NCBI GenBank assembly: GCA_905221605.1
Contig: CAJNDS010001580.1
Span: forward strand, 672,224 to 736,223
Reading direction: 5' to 3'
DNA length: 64,000 bases
Source: Symbiodinium natans
Taxonomy: Eukaryota; Sar; Dinophyceae; Suessiales; Symbiodiniaceae
Below, piece after piece: positions 34,905-46,504 of the stretch. Numbering within the stretch: position 1 is the stretch's first letter; each line of letters begins with the position of its first letter. The notes beneath the pieces were generated by a model, which was not told where the DNA came from, ran no database searches, and was given only the letters and a program-made list of their open reading frames with translations. The translations under genes and the position numbers were made by a program.

Positions 34905-36600
34905 AAGCTAGATAACAGCAAGAAAAAGAAAGAGGAAGCCACGAGCAGAATGTACAAGAAACACACAAGGAAGGAATAACAAATGATAAAGATAAGCGCC
35001 CTTTCTCAGTCTCACTGCATTCATCCTCCATGCGGTTCTCTTGTTACAGAATGAAGATTTAAGAACACAAACCAATCTCACCACATTCATCCTCCCTCTT
35101 CTCTCTGCTCTCTCCCTTCTAGCTGTTGTCTCGTCCTGTTTTTCTTATGGAGGAGAGAATGCATAACATTAGATGAGCGACGCGCATGGACGGGAAGAGA
35201 GAGAGGCAAGTACTTGTTTGTTGCAGACGGTAGCCCTACTCTCCCCTAGGGCAGGGATGACTTCCCCTGTTCCCGTCCTTTTGCCTTCTTTAATCTCTCC
35301 CCTGCGTTCCAACTTTTCCGTTCCTTCGTTTAAGAAGAAGGGGGTATATACAAGGACGAAGACGGTTCCCCTGTGCCCCTGTCCAGCATGAGCTTTTGAT
35401 CTTCCCATTCAGCGAGAAAGGAACAGACGATAAGAGGAAAACAACAAACCTTTGACTAACCTGCGGTTCTTTCAGGAGAAAAAGGAGTCGGATAACAGGA
35501 GAAGAACAAGGAAGAGGTAAACGTGCAAATATGTCACTCTTCTATTTACACACTCTCCTCATCTCTCCTCTCTTCCCTTTCTTGCCTGTTGGAGAAGAAA
35601 TGAGGAAGAAAATAAACCAAAAACTAATGGGGAGACGCCCTGATTCATTCTCACCGCCTTCATCCATCCTCTCCTCTGCTCTCTTATCTTGCTCTCTTAT
35701 CTCTCTTCTCGGGCTCTGTTCTTGCCGGAAAGCAAGATGAATGTCCAAGAACCCAAGATCATCTCGTTACCTTCGTCCTCGCTCTCATCTCTTCTCGCTT
35801 TTTCTCTGCTCTTTGCTTTTCTTATGGAGGAGAGAATTGCAAACAGTCTCGCGGAGTCGGATTTGGGGCTGCACGCGTGCGCGTGAGGGTCTCCCCCCAC
35901 AAACACCTCAACGAAAGAAGAACGAAAGAAAGAACGAAAGAAAGAACGAAAGAAAGAACGAAAGAAAGAACGAAAGAAAGAACGAAAGAAAGAAGAAAGA
36001 CAAAAAAAGAAAGAAGGAAAGCACAAAGAAAAAAACAAACAAGGAAAGCAGGCAGCTGCTCGTTGCAAAGGGGGTCTCGGCTCCCCCTAGTGCAGGCCTG
36101 AGTTCCCTTGTTCCCTCCATTTTGTCACATGGACGAGAAAGGAGAGAAGCAGGCAGTTGTGTTGCAAAAAGTGGCCCCTCCCAGGGCTGAGTTCCCCTGT
36201 TCCCTCCAGTTTGTCTGCAATCCACCCCCCCTGAGTTCCAACAGTTCTGTTCAGATAGGACAAAACGGCTCCCCTGTTCATTTGTGCGTGTTCTTTCAAC
36301 AGACTCATTCAGCGAGAAGGAACAGACAACAAGAGGAATACACCAAGGAATGAACAAAAGTGTTTTTTTCGTTTTTCTTATCGAGGAGAGAAAGGGGTCG
36401 GAGAACAGGAGAAGGACAAAGAACAACTCAATTGTCGTAACTCTCCTCTCATCCCTTTCTTGCCTTTGGGAAGAAGAAAGAAAGAAGGAAAGAATAAACA
36501 ACAAATTCTGAGAGGCGCCACTATTCAACCTCACTACCTTCATCCACCCTCGCCTCTCTTCTTCCTCTTCTTTGAATGTTTGTGTAAGGACACAAATCCA
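34905..36600. repeat. Second block of the pyrimidine-rich higher-order repeat
   Basis: Repeats the landmarks of 29400-32945 (GGAGAGAATGCATAACATTA at 35153, GGAGAGAATTGCAAACAGTC at 35826). It contains a 12-bp array ACGAAAGAAAGA at 35923-35996 (six copies). No gene supported. Confidence 0.75.
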
Positions 36601-36629
36601 TCTCACTACAAGTTCCTCCCGCTTCTTGG

Positions 36630-36700
<71 letters not shown>

Positions 36701-36767
36701 CTTGTCTCTTCTTCTTGTTCTTCCTGGGGGCGGCCTTGGGCAAGGGGGGGCTGGAATTTAAGTCGCC

Positions 36768-37400
36768 CTTAAGTTTTTGGAAAACTGAGCTCCCAAAATG
36801 ACAAATCGCAAGCAGTGTCCCCCTTAAGTGTTTGGAAAATGGAGCCCCCAAAATGACAAATCGCAAGCAGTGCCCCCTTAAGTTTTGGAAAACAGAACTT
36901 CCAAAATGACAAATCGCAAGCAGTGTCCCCCTTAAGTGTTCGGAAAACTGAGCTCCCAAAATGACAAATCGCAAGCAGTGTCCCCCTTCAGTTTTTGGAA
37001 ACGGAGCTCCCACAAATCGCAAGCTGTGTCCCCCCTCATTTTTTTTGGTAAGCTGAGCTCCCAAAATGACAAGTCGCAAGCAGTGTCCCCCTGAAGTTTT
37101 GGAAAACAGAGCTTCCAAAATGACAAATCGCAAGCAGTGTCCCCCTTAAGTGTTTGGACAACTGAGCTCCCAAAATGATGAATCGCAAGCAGTGCCCCCC
37201 CTAAAGCTTTTGGAAACCTGAGCGCCCAAAATGACAATTCGCAAGCAGTGTGCCCCTTAAGCTTTTGGAAAACGGAGCTCCCAAAATGTCAAATCGCAAG
37301 CAGTGTCCCCCGAAAGTTTTTGAAAACGGAGCTCCCAAAATGACAAATCGCAAGCAGTGTCCCCCTTGCTGTAAGTTTTTGGAACACTGAGCTCCCACAT
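36768..37400 (-). repeat. About 54-bp satellite, inverted relative of the 55-bp family
   Basis: Eleven units of about 54 bp, each with ACAAATCGCAAGCAGTGTCC and TTTTGGAAAACTGAGCTCCC. The core CAAATCGCAAGC is the reverse complement of GCTTGCGATTTG in the 55-bp satellite on either side, and flanking TCCC..TAAG..TTTTGG also aligns. The block is therefore a diverged array in opposite orientation. Confidence 0.85.
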
Positions 37401-38185
37401 AAATACTCAAGGTTAGATAGTTTAGATAGTTTAGGTGGTTTCGGGCCTTTCTACCCTGTCCCCCTGGCCCCCCCCTGGCCCGCCTGGCGCCCCTCGGGTT
37501 TTGCCCATGGCAAAGAGAAGATGGTACTCGTCTTCGTCTTTCCTCTCTTTCTAAGGAATAGAAGAGACCGGAAGCAAGGAGAGGGACGGACCAAACAAGG
37601 CGCAAAGAAGGTGCATCTCTCCCCTGTCCCTTTTGAATGAGAAAGAACCATTCTTGCTCTTCACAGATAGGTGTCCTCCCACCTCTTCAGGAAATCTCCT
37701 TTCCCTTATTTTGCTTGTTGAAGCGAAAAAGAACAAGAACAGATAGAAAGAGAGGAAAGGGAAAGAATAAGTAAAGAATAAGTAAAGAGAGGAGCTCTTC
37801 ACCCCTCTCTAGCAAATATGTGCTTTTCCTTCTCGGGGTGTGTCGCTTTTTCTCCCTTGAAGATGCAGAAAACGATTGAAAAAAGGACACCCATTCCATC
37901 GCCCCTATGTATAGAGTGAGATACCATGAGCATCAGCTGCGTTTGCTGCCAATCCAAAACGGTGTCTCTTTAATCGCTTTCTGTGTCTTCAAACGAGCAA
38001 AAGGGATACCCCTAAGTGCTTTCTTTTGGGATGTCTTTTTTTGGCTTGAAAACACAGAAAACGTAAAAAGGACGCCTGCTTCCATCGCGCATAGAGTGAG
38101 ATAGAGAGGCTGAGAATGGGTAGGGACAGGAAAGAGAGAAAGCTAAAGAAAAAACGAAAGAAAGAAAGATAGCGACAGAGATAGG
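37400..38185. other. Spacer without a supported gene
   Basis: Purine/pyrimidine-skewed sequence with short GAAAGAGAGAAAG-type tracts and a small duplication (37900-37925 resembles 38085-38105 around CGCxxATAGAGTGAGAT). No protein-like frame seen on either strand. Confidence 0.5.
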
Positions 38186-39962
38186 GTTGCGATTTGGCTC
38201 TTTGGAGGAAAAATTGAACCCAAAATCTTAGAAACCAGGGCTTGCGATTTGGCTCTTTGGAGGAAAACTTGAACCCAAAATCTTAGGGACCAGGCTTGCG
38301 ATTTGGCTCTTTGGAGGAAAACTTGAGCCGAAAATCTTAGGGACCAGGGCTTGCGATTTGGCTCTTTGGAGGAAAACTTGAACCCAAAATCTTAGGGACC
38401 AGGGCTTGCGATTTGGCCCTTTGGAGGAAAACTTGAACCCAAAATCTTAGGGACAGGGCTTGCGATTTGGCCCTTTGGAGGAAAACTTGAAAACCCATAA
38501 ATCTTAGGGGGACCCCAGGGCTTGCGATTTGGCCCCTTTGGAGCAAACTTGAACTCCAAATCTAGTACCTTGGCTTGCGATTTTGGGCTTTGGAAGGAAA
38601 ACTTTAACCACAAATCTTCGGGGACCGGGCTTGCGGATTTGGCCCTTTGGAGAAAAACTTGAACCCAAAATCTTAGGGACCAGGGCTTGCGATTTGGCTC
38701 TTTGGAGGAAAACTTGAACCCAAAATCTTAGGGACCAGGGCTTGCGATTTGGCTCTTTGGAGGAAAACTTGAACCCAAAATCTTAGGGACCAGGGCTTGC
38801 GATTTGGCTCTTTGGAGGCAAACTTGAACCCAAAATCTTAGGGACCAGGGCTTGCGATTTGGCTCTTTGGAGGCAAACTTGAACCCAACATCTTAGGGAC
38901 CAGGGCTTGCGATTTGGCTCTTTGGAGGAAAACTTGAACCCAAAATCTTAGGGACCAGGGCTTGCGATTTGGCTCTTTGGAGAAAAAATTGAACCCAAAA
39001 TCTTAGGGACCAGGGCTTGCGATTTGGCTCTTTGGAGGAAAACTTGAACCCAAAACCTTAGGGGCCAGGGCTTGCGATTTGGCTCTTTGGCTGGAGGAAA
39101 ACTTGAACCCAAAATCTTAGGGACCAGGGCTTGCGATTTGGCTCTTTGGAGGAAAACTTGAACCCAAAATCTTAGGGACCAGGGCTTGCGATTGGCTCTT
39201 TGGAGGAAAACTTGAACCCAAAATCTTAGGGACCAGGGCTTGCGATTTGGCTCTTTGGAGGAAACCTTGAACCCAAAATCTTAGGGACCAGGGCTTGCGA
39301 TTTGGCTTTTTGGAGGCAAACTTGAACCCAAAATCTTAGGGACCAGGGCTTGCGATTTGGCTTTTTGGAGGAAAACTTGAACCCAAAACCTTAGGGACCA
39401 GGGCTTGCGATTTGGCTCTTTGGAGGAAAACTTGAACCCAAATCTATAGTTACCGGGGCTTTGCGATTTGTCTCTTTGGAGGACAACTTGGCCCACACTC
39501 TTAGGTGACCAGGGCTTTTGCGATTTTGTCCCCTTTGGAGTAAAACTTGAAACCCAAAAATCTTAGGGACGCAGGGCTTGCGAGTTGGCCCTTTGGGAGA
39601 AAAAACTTGAACCCAAAATCTTAGGGACCCAGGGCTTGCGGATTTGGCTCTGTGGAGGTAAACTTGAACTCCAAAATCTTAGGGACCAGGGCTTATGCGA
39701 TTTTTGGCTCTTTGGGAGGACACTGAAACCCAAAATCTTAGGGGGGCACCAGGGCTTGCGATTTGTCCTCTTTGGACGGAAAACTTGACCCAAATCTTAG
39801 GGACCAGGGCTTGCGATTTGGCTGTTTGGAGGAAAACTTGAACCCAAAATCTTAGGGACCAGGGCTTGCGATTTGGCTCTTTGGAGGAAAACTTGAACCC
39901 AAAATCTTAGGGACCAGGCCTTGCGATTTAGCGCTTTGGGTGAAAACGTGAACTCAGAATCC
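38186..39962 (+). repeat. 55-bp satellite, main array (about 32 copies)
   Basis: The period is exactly 55 bp over most of the array (for example 38686 to 38741). The consensus contains CTTGCGATTTGGCTCTTTGG, AGGAAAACTTGAACCCAAAA and TCTTAGGGACCAGGG in that order. Copies at 38500-38640 and 39440-39780 are more diverged, with many small indels, while the centre is nearly uniform. Confidence 0.95.
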
Positions 39963-39967
39963 CCCCC

Positions 39968-40200
39968 CCCACTTTCGGATTTAAATTATTTAAATTATTT
40001 AAATTATTTAAATTATTTAAATTATTTGAGTGATTTAAATTATTCAAATTATTCAAATTATTTAAACGATTTAGATTATGTAAATTATGTAAATTATGTA
40101 AATTATTTGAATTATTGAATTCCCGGCCGAATTGAATAATTTAAATAATATAAATCCGAAACCTGCCCGTCAAATTCAAATTATGTAAATAATTTAAGTC
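39968..40200. repeat. 9-bp AT array (AAATTATTT)n with inverted second half
   Basis: Tandem AAATTATTT drifting to AATTATGTA, then a short GC spacer (TTCCCGGCCGAATT) and reverse-complement units. The same architecture as the 12.2 kb and 40.4 kb arrays. Confidence 0.8.
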
Positions 40201-40204
40201 CGAA

Positions 40205-40395
40205 AAGGCGGGGGAGCCCGGGCCTCCCCCCAATACTAAATTACGAGCCCGGCCTCCCCCCAATACTAAATTACGAGCCCGCACCTCCCCCCAATACTAA
40301 ATTACGAGCCCGCGCCTCCCCCCAATACTAAATTACGAGCCCGGGCCTCCCGTAATACTAAATTACGAGCCCGCGCCTCCCCCCAATACTATCTA
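40205..40395 (+). repeat. About 30-bp tandem repeat
   Basis: Six copies containing CCTCCCCCCAATACTAAATT and ACGAGCCCG. It separates the two 9-bp arrays. Confidence 0.85.
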
Positions 40396-42550
40396 ACCTC
40401 TGGCTGGGGGCGACCCAGAGCGAATTAAAACTTTCTAAACTATCTAAACTATCTAAACTATCTAACCTCTATTTTGGGAAAAAAGGAGGTTAGATAGTTT
40501 AGATGGCTCAGGGGCTCGTCTCAACTATCTAAACTATCTAAACTGTCTAAACTATCTAACCTCCTTTTTTCCCAAAATCGAGGTTAGATAGTTTAGATAG
40601 TTTAGGGGCTCGTCTAAACTATCTAAACTATCTAAACTATCTAACCTCCTTTTCTCCCAAAATGGAGGTTAGATAGTTTAGATAGTTTAGATAGTTTTAG
40701 ATAGTTTAGAAAGTTTCAAACCTCCTGGGGGCCTCCCCGGAAAGGGGTTAGATAGTTTAGATAGTTTAGATAGTTCAGGGGCTTCCTGAACTATCTAAAC
40801 TATCTAAACTATCTAACCTCTTTCCGGGGAGGCCCCAGAGGGAATTGAAACTTTCTAAACTATCTAAACTATCTAAACTATCTAAACTATCTAACCTCTG
40901 TTTCTCCCAAAATCGAGGTTAGATAGTTTAGATAGTTTACGGGCTCGTCTAAACTATCTAAACTATCTAAACTATCTAAACTATCTAAACTATCTAACCT
41001 CCTTTTCTCCAAAAATCGAGGTTAGATAGTTTAGATAGTTTACATAGTTTAGAAAGTTTCAAACCTCCCGGGGGCCTCCCCGGAAAGAGGTTAGATAGTT
41101 TAGATAGTTTAGATAGTTCAGGGGCTTCCTGAACTATCTAAACTATCTAAACTATCTAACCTCTTTCCGGGGAGGCCCCCAGGAGGTTTGAAACTTTCTA
41201 AACGATCTAAACTATCTAAACTATCTAAACTATCTAACCTCTGTTTCTCCCAAAATCGAGGTTAGATAGTTTAGATAGTTTAGGGGCTCGTCTAAACTAT
41301 CTAAACTATCTAACCTCCTTTTCTCCCAAAATCGAGGTTAGATAGTTTAGATAGTTTAGGGGCTCGTCTAAACTATCTAAACTATCTAAACTATCTAAAC
41401 TATCTAACCTCCTTTTCTCCCAATATCGAGGTTAGATAGTTTAGATAGTTTAGATAGTTTAGAAAGTTTCAAACCTCCTGGGGGCCTCCCCGGAAAGAGG
41501 TTAGATAGTTTAGATAGTTTAGATAGTTCAGGGGCTTCCTGAACTATCTAAACTATCTAAACTATCTAGCCTCTTTCCGGGGAGGCCCCCAGGAGGTTTG
41601 AAACTTTCTAAGCTATCTAAACTATCTAAACTATCTAAACTATCTAACCTCTGTTTCTCCCAAAATCGAGGTTAGATAGTTTAGATAGTTTAGGGGCTCG
41701 TCTAAACTATCTAAACTATCTAAACTATCTAAACTATCTAACCTCCTTTTCTCCCAAAATCGAGGTTAGATAGTTTAGATAGTTTAGGGGCTCGTCTAAA
41801 CTATCTGAACTATCTAAACTATCTAACCTCCTTTTCTCCCAAAATCGAGGTTAGATAGTTTAGATCGTTTAGATAGTTTAGATAGTTTAGAAAGTTTCAA
41901 ACCTACTGGGGGCCTCCCCGGAAAGAGGTTAGGTTCAGGGGCTTCCTGAACTATCTAAACTATCTAAACTATCTAACCCCTGGCTGGGGCCGACCCAGAG
42001 GGAATTGAAACTTTCTAAACTATCTAAACTATCTAACCTCCTTTTCTCTCAAAATCGAGGTTAGATAGTTTAGATAGTTTAGGGGCTCGTCTAAACTATC
42101 TAAACTATCTAAACTATCTAAACTATCTAAACTATCTAACCTCCTTTTCTCCCAAAATCGAGGTTAGATAGTTTAGATAGTTTAGATAGTTCAGAAAGTT
42201 TCAAACCTCCTGGGGGCCTCCCCGGAAAGAGGTTAGATAGTTTAGATAGTTTAGATAGTTCAGGGGCTTCCTGAACTATCTAAACTATCTAAACTATCTA
42301 ACCTCTGGCTGGGGACGACCCAGAGGGAATTGAAACTTTCTAAACTATCTAAACTATCTAAACTATCTAACCTCCTTTTTTGCCAAAATCGAGGTTAGAT
42401 AGTTTAGATAGTTTAGGGGCTCGTCTAAACTATCAAAACTATCTAAACTATCTAAACCATCTAACCTCCTTTTTTCCCAAAATCGAGGGTTAGATAGTTT
42501 AGATAGTTCAGGGGCTTCCTGAACTATCTAAACTATCTAAACTATTTAAC
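40396..42550. repeat. Palindromic satellite of 9-bp units (TTTAGATAG)n
   Basis: Runs of TTTAGATAG are followed by the complementary CTATCTAAA runs around short loops (GGGGCTCGTC or GGGGCTTCCTG), and separated by CCTCCTTTTCTCCCAAAATC or CCTCCTGGGGGCCTCCCCGG. Roughly twenty hairpin units follow one another, each with arms of 25-50 nt. The region must be strongly cruciform-forming. Confidence 0.95.
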
Positions 42551-42599
42551 CTTCTTCTCCAAGAAAGGAAAGTAATCACATAGTACCTAAAGGTCCCTC

Positions 42600-42745
42600 T
42601 TACATATATATATATATATGTGCGGTAGGTACATATATATATATATGATTTATACTTACATTCATATTTGTGATTATTTATATTTGTCTATAAATATAAA
42701 AATCTATATATATATATATACACATATATAGATGTATATGAATAA
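42600..42745. repeat. (TA)n-rich tract
   Basis: Several (AT)6-10 blocks with ACATATATA palindromes, marking the edge between satellite DNA and gene-bearing DNA. Confidence 0.85.
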
Positions 42746-42769
42746 TTACATGTTATGTACCATCCCAAA

Positions 42770-43659
42770 GATCCGAGGAGTTGAGAAGCGGAAGGCGCCC
42801 AACTCGCGAAGAACGATCTCCACACACTGCACTGTCGGCAGCAACGGCAAGCCCTCCTTCACAGCCGCTTGTCTCTCCTAGCTCAATACAGCGACGCATG
42901 CAATGGTGGCGAATGCCTGGAAGCTATGTGAGGAGCTTGTCACTCTAGCGCACCTGGAGCGCATCGGGGCACCAGAGGACAATGGAACTGCATGATCTTT
43001 TGCTATATCCTGCTCGGTGTGTCGGCTTTGCTGGTTTCGCAATCCCACCCTGCAGCTGGTACCTGACACATGACTCACATGACTATCGACTGCGAAGATT
43101 CCGGTATTGACGCTGCGAGATAGGAGCAATACAGCCTTGTTGCCTTGAAGCTCCACACCGGGCGCACGCACCAGATTCGTGCCCCACCTGCACAGTCGAG
43201 TAAGACCGCTGCTCGGGTGCTGGCGAGAGTGAGTCGTGCTTGCGACTGGATACTTGGTGGTGCTTCGTACGGTAAGACTTGCAAACGCCGCCATTCGGCT
43301 GACAGAATTCGTGCATATTTGCGCACAGTCAGCCTGGAGGTGTGCACATGCAGTCGATCGGCCACCCTCTGATTACTGATTCTTGGAAGCAGGTCTGAGA
43401 TCATTCGTACGCGGACGGCTGCATGCTCTAAGGATGCCAAGTATGCAGAGGACAGGTTGAACGATGACAAAGCATGGTGTCCCCGCAATTTTCTGCACAC
43501 CTATCGCTTGGCGTTGCCTGTCGAATGTTGGACTTCGGGGATGCCTACATGTATGTTGTTATGTATGTATGTATGTATGTATGTATGTATAAATAAATAA
43601 ATACAAATAAATAAATGTGAATAAATATATAAATAAATAAATATAAATAAATAAATATA

Positions 43660-43690
<31 letters not shown>

Positions 43691-44238
43691 TGATATAAAT
43701 GCATGCGCTGATGGGCAGCCCGCTTTCTTACAAATCATGTTCGCTCCATATTGCATGATCAGGTTCCGGGACGTGCCCAATGAGAAAGACCTCGACTCGT
43801 CCGGATACGGTCCTGTTCGGGACTTCGTGTTATAAGGCTCTTTACAGAAGCAATGACAAGTATGGTGTCTCATAGACTTAGCAGATGTCACAAGCGTAGC
43901 AAACCAATAGCCTGCACAAAATGAAGCACCGGTACCATTGTAACATTGGAAGATGATTTTTAGGAGTCACCAGCATTGCTTGGTCCCCACAGCAGGAGCT
44001 GATTTCCCCGCTGCCATCTGATTTGAGGGCAGTGCTGGAGCTCCTGAAGCCGGTAGATGCATCGTCACAGCCGCACTATGAGGAGTTTGAACTCCCGCAT
44101 GGCCCGCACGTGTGTCATGCAAGTGCCACAAGTTGCGGTCTGCAAGCCTCGTCCAGCCTCGCATGCCGTCAGGACTGGCTGAGTGGAGATGGCGGGCGAC
44201 TTCGCCCCTTCGAACAGCTAGAGCCAACGTCACGGTGA
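42770..44238 (+). CDS. RluA/RluD-family pseudouridine synthase, C-terminal half
   Basis: Pseudouridine synthases of this family isomerise uridine in rRNA or tRNA. The family-defining C-terminal signature is split by a clean GT-AG intron. Exon 43124-43178 reads SLVALKLHTGRTHQI plus one base of Arg; exon 43340-43392 completes it with VHMQSIGHPLITDSWKQ. Exon 43433-43550 reads KYAEDRLND, then WCPRNFLHTYRLALPVE, the usual end of the fold, and stops at a GTATGT donor. Later exons near 43763 (DVPNEKDLDSSGYGPVR) and 43992-44238 (PLPSDLRAVLELLKPV, to a TGA) look like the C-terminal extension; the junction phase at 43763 is unsettled. Upstream, 42830-42890 gives GKPSFTAACL and LLAQYS in two frames, matching the strand before TGRTHQIR but with one base out of frame. 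The catalytic HRLD exon is not in the flanking unique DNA; satellite begins 220 bp upstream. Confidence 0.75.
43553..43682. repeat. Microsatellite inside an intron
   Basis: (GTAT)n then (AAAT)n and (TA)n, between the WCPRNFLHTYRL exon and the next candidate exon of the pseudouridine synthase gene. Confidence 0.85.
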
Positions 44239-44361
44239 GAGCGCGCTCGCCGAAAAAATCTGTCAACCAGATGACATCGCCGCGCCGCAATCTGACGAGG
44301 GTTTATAGACCTGCAGCCTGAATCATGTGAGCTGTCACGTGGCACAAGGGCGTGTGTGACA

Positions 44362-46480
44362 GCATGGCTCCATTCTTCCAGCTGGCCGTGAGGCGCTATG
44401 TAGTTGCTCAGAGCTTCCAGGCACGCCTTGTTTTGTGAGCAGTCCACAAAGGATGAGAAGCACTTTGTTGTGGACATTTGTCAGTCTGCTTGTTGGGATG
44501 TTTCCTGACTCCCGGGCAGGGTGCAAAGACACCGCAATTTGCTGCGTTCTTGGCCGCTGTGCGGCGTGCGCAAGAACAGTGGCCGCAGCAAGACGCCCAT
44601 GCGGCATTGCATCTGGAAGTGGCCAGTGCTCACCACTCGCAGCTGCAGTGGGTGAATGCGATGTCTTGTCCCAGGCCGGCAGGCACCTGGAACGGGGATG
44701 CGCCCTCTTGGGTAGTGCCACCGTTCAGAGCCCGGTGAGGTGAAAGTCACGGCTGGCCGTGCTTGCAGCTGGAAGTCATGAAGTTGCCTGCGGCGTTGCC
44801 TGTTGCAGGAGCTTGAACTGAGGTCCTACCTGGAAGCGGCGCCAGAGTTCCTCGCCTCCGTGCGCGCAATGTCCAGATCGCTTTGCAGGCGGCTTGACAT
44901 CGCTTGACATCGCTTGGCTGCACGTTTCTTTTGTGGCCCCGCGCCAGGCGGCAAACCAAAGCCCTTCAGGCTGTCATGGACCGAGCCGAGCAGCTCGCAG
45001 GTCCCTAGCCCTATAGCTTCAGATGTCAGCGTTGATTAAACGGATGTCCCGCAAATACTTGTAAGATAGATTGTGAGTGATACGTTGCACCTGCATTGCT
45101 ACGTGTCTTCTCGCGCATGCAAGTATGGATGAAAACAGTGAGGCGAAGGGCTCGAGCAGCGGCCGCGCAAGCGGCGCCGCCGGCCCCGGGAGTCACGGGT
45201 GTCCCGCGGATCGGGACTAAGCTGAAAACCAAAGTTTTACCCAGAGTACCACAAAGTACCACACTTTGACTGCGCTTTGTTTTGTCGTTCGAATGTTGAG
45301 GCCAAGAGGATGGCGCCCGCACCGAGGAAACAGTCCGATGTAGTCACGTCGTCAGACTTGCAATTCGTTGGCCAGCCCGTGCGAAATCAAACGCAGACTC
45401 TCATGGCATGACAAGCATCATTACGGCAGCTTGCCTCGGGCTGCCCCACAGGCTCGAGCTTGTCGGATCAGAATTCACAGCGCAAACATTCCCCATGCTT
45501 GTTTTAGAGTGTGACAAGATGACGGATCTTCAAGCCAAGTGCCGCTGCAGCAACGCCCCCTACGCCTTCCGAGCTGCTGCCGCCGCAATGGGTGAGGACA
45601 CTCGATGCTTCGAGGTCTTCGGAGCACAGGGTATCACAAGAAGCAAGCATTCGTCAGTGCGTTGTGCTGCCAGGTTTTCTTGCGTTCAGAGCTGGATGCA
45701 CTTCAAACTAGGCATGGCCGGGCAGTAGAGATGACCGTTGGGAGGGGAGAAGGTGGGGAGGTCACCACTCGAAAATCGTCAGGTTAATGGCGCAGTACTC
45801 CGCAACGCGGAGAGCTGCTGAAATTGACGCAGCCAAGGCTTTTGCAAAGTGACTCAGACTTCGATTGGGCATGGGAAGCATGGGAAAATGGGCGAGGCCG
45901 AATGGCCGGGTCCGTCGCAGGCTGGCTGGCTCTTGTGTTGGCTGGGTCTTGCAGATGCGCTGGTATAAAGATGAGACGATCACCTGCACGTCGTCTTGCA
46001 CTTGATGCCAGGTGTGTGGTCGCAGCCAGGAAGTCGCAGAGCAAAACCTTGGAGAGCCAATAGAGGACTTACACCCGAAGGTGCCAGACCCAACTTTTGC
46101 CCCTTGCCCTAGGGTGCGGGATATGACATGACATCATGCCATCCTGACAGGGGGCGGTGCTGGATGAGAGCGAGCCCCTCGCAGAGGCCATTGGTCAGGC
46201 GGGAGTGCGCTTGATCTTGGCCGTTGCATCTTGCTCAGCACGGCACCGCTTATGGCTGGAGAGGGTGGCTTTACGGGTTGTATCCTACCTCGACATGGGC
46301 ACAGGATGCATGCCAGAGTGCTGTGTTGAGGTGTGCCTCCTGCCAGACTGCTTTCCACGTGTCGCAATATCGGTCCGCCTGCTGGCTATCATGCCCCTTC
46401 GTGAAAACGAAGCCCATACAGGAGCAGCGGAAAGTTCCGCAAACATGTTGCAAGAACGCATGCTGCATCAGTAGACCTGC
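44362..46480 (+). CDS. Multi-exon gene(s), unidentified, Ala/Arg-rich helical protein
   Basis: Several + strand segments have strong coding character and splice-like edges. These are: 44362-44450 (GVCDSMAPFFQLAVRRYVV); 44520-44734 (opens KTPQFAAFLAAVRRAQEQW, acceptor GGGCAG|G, donor GTGAGG or a GC donor just before); 44809-44885 (ELELRSYLEAAPEFLASV after TTGCAG|G); 44949-45001 (RQTKALQAVMDRAEQLA to a GT donor); 45311-45405 (MAPAPRKQSDVVTSSDLQF); 45520-45632 (CRCSNAPYAFRAAAAAMG); 45788-45849 (QYSATRRAAEIDAAKAFAK); and 46150-46290 (VLDESEPLAEAIGQAGVRL). Most are predicted helices. I cannot tell one gene from two, and no family is recognised. It starts only about 120 bp after the pseudouridine synthase stop. 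Confidence 0.45.
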
Positions 46481-46504
46481 AGGAAGGGGCACGGGCGTGG
46501 GGAA

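Noticed and set aside
36606-37605. Minus-strand open frames of 134-175 codons with LRFVILGA repeats, and similar frames at 38.3-39.8 kb
   Set aside because: They follow the 54/55-bp satellite period, shift frame with each indel and end in Arg/Glu repeats from (CT)n.
40205-40395. CRISPR-like spacing of about 30-bp repeats
   Set aside because: The units are directly adjacent without unique spacers and the genome is eukaryotic; this is an ordinary tandem repeat.
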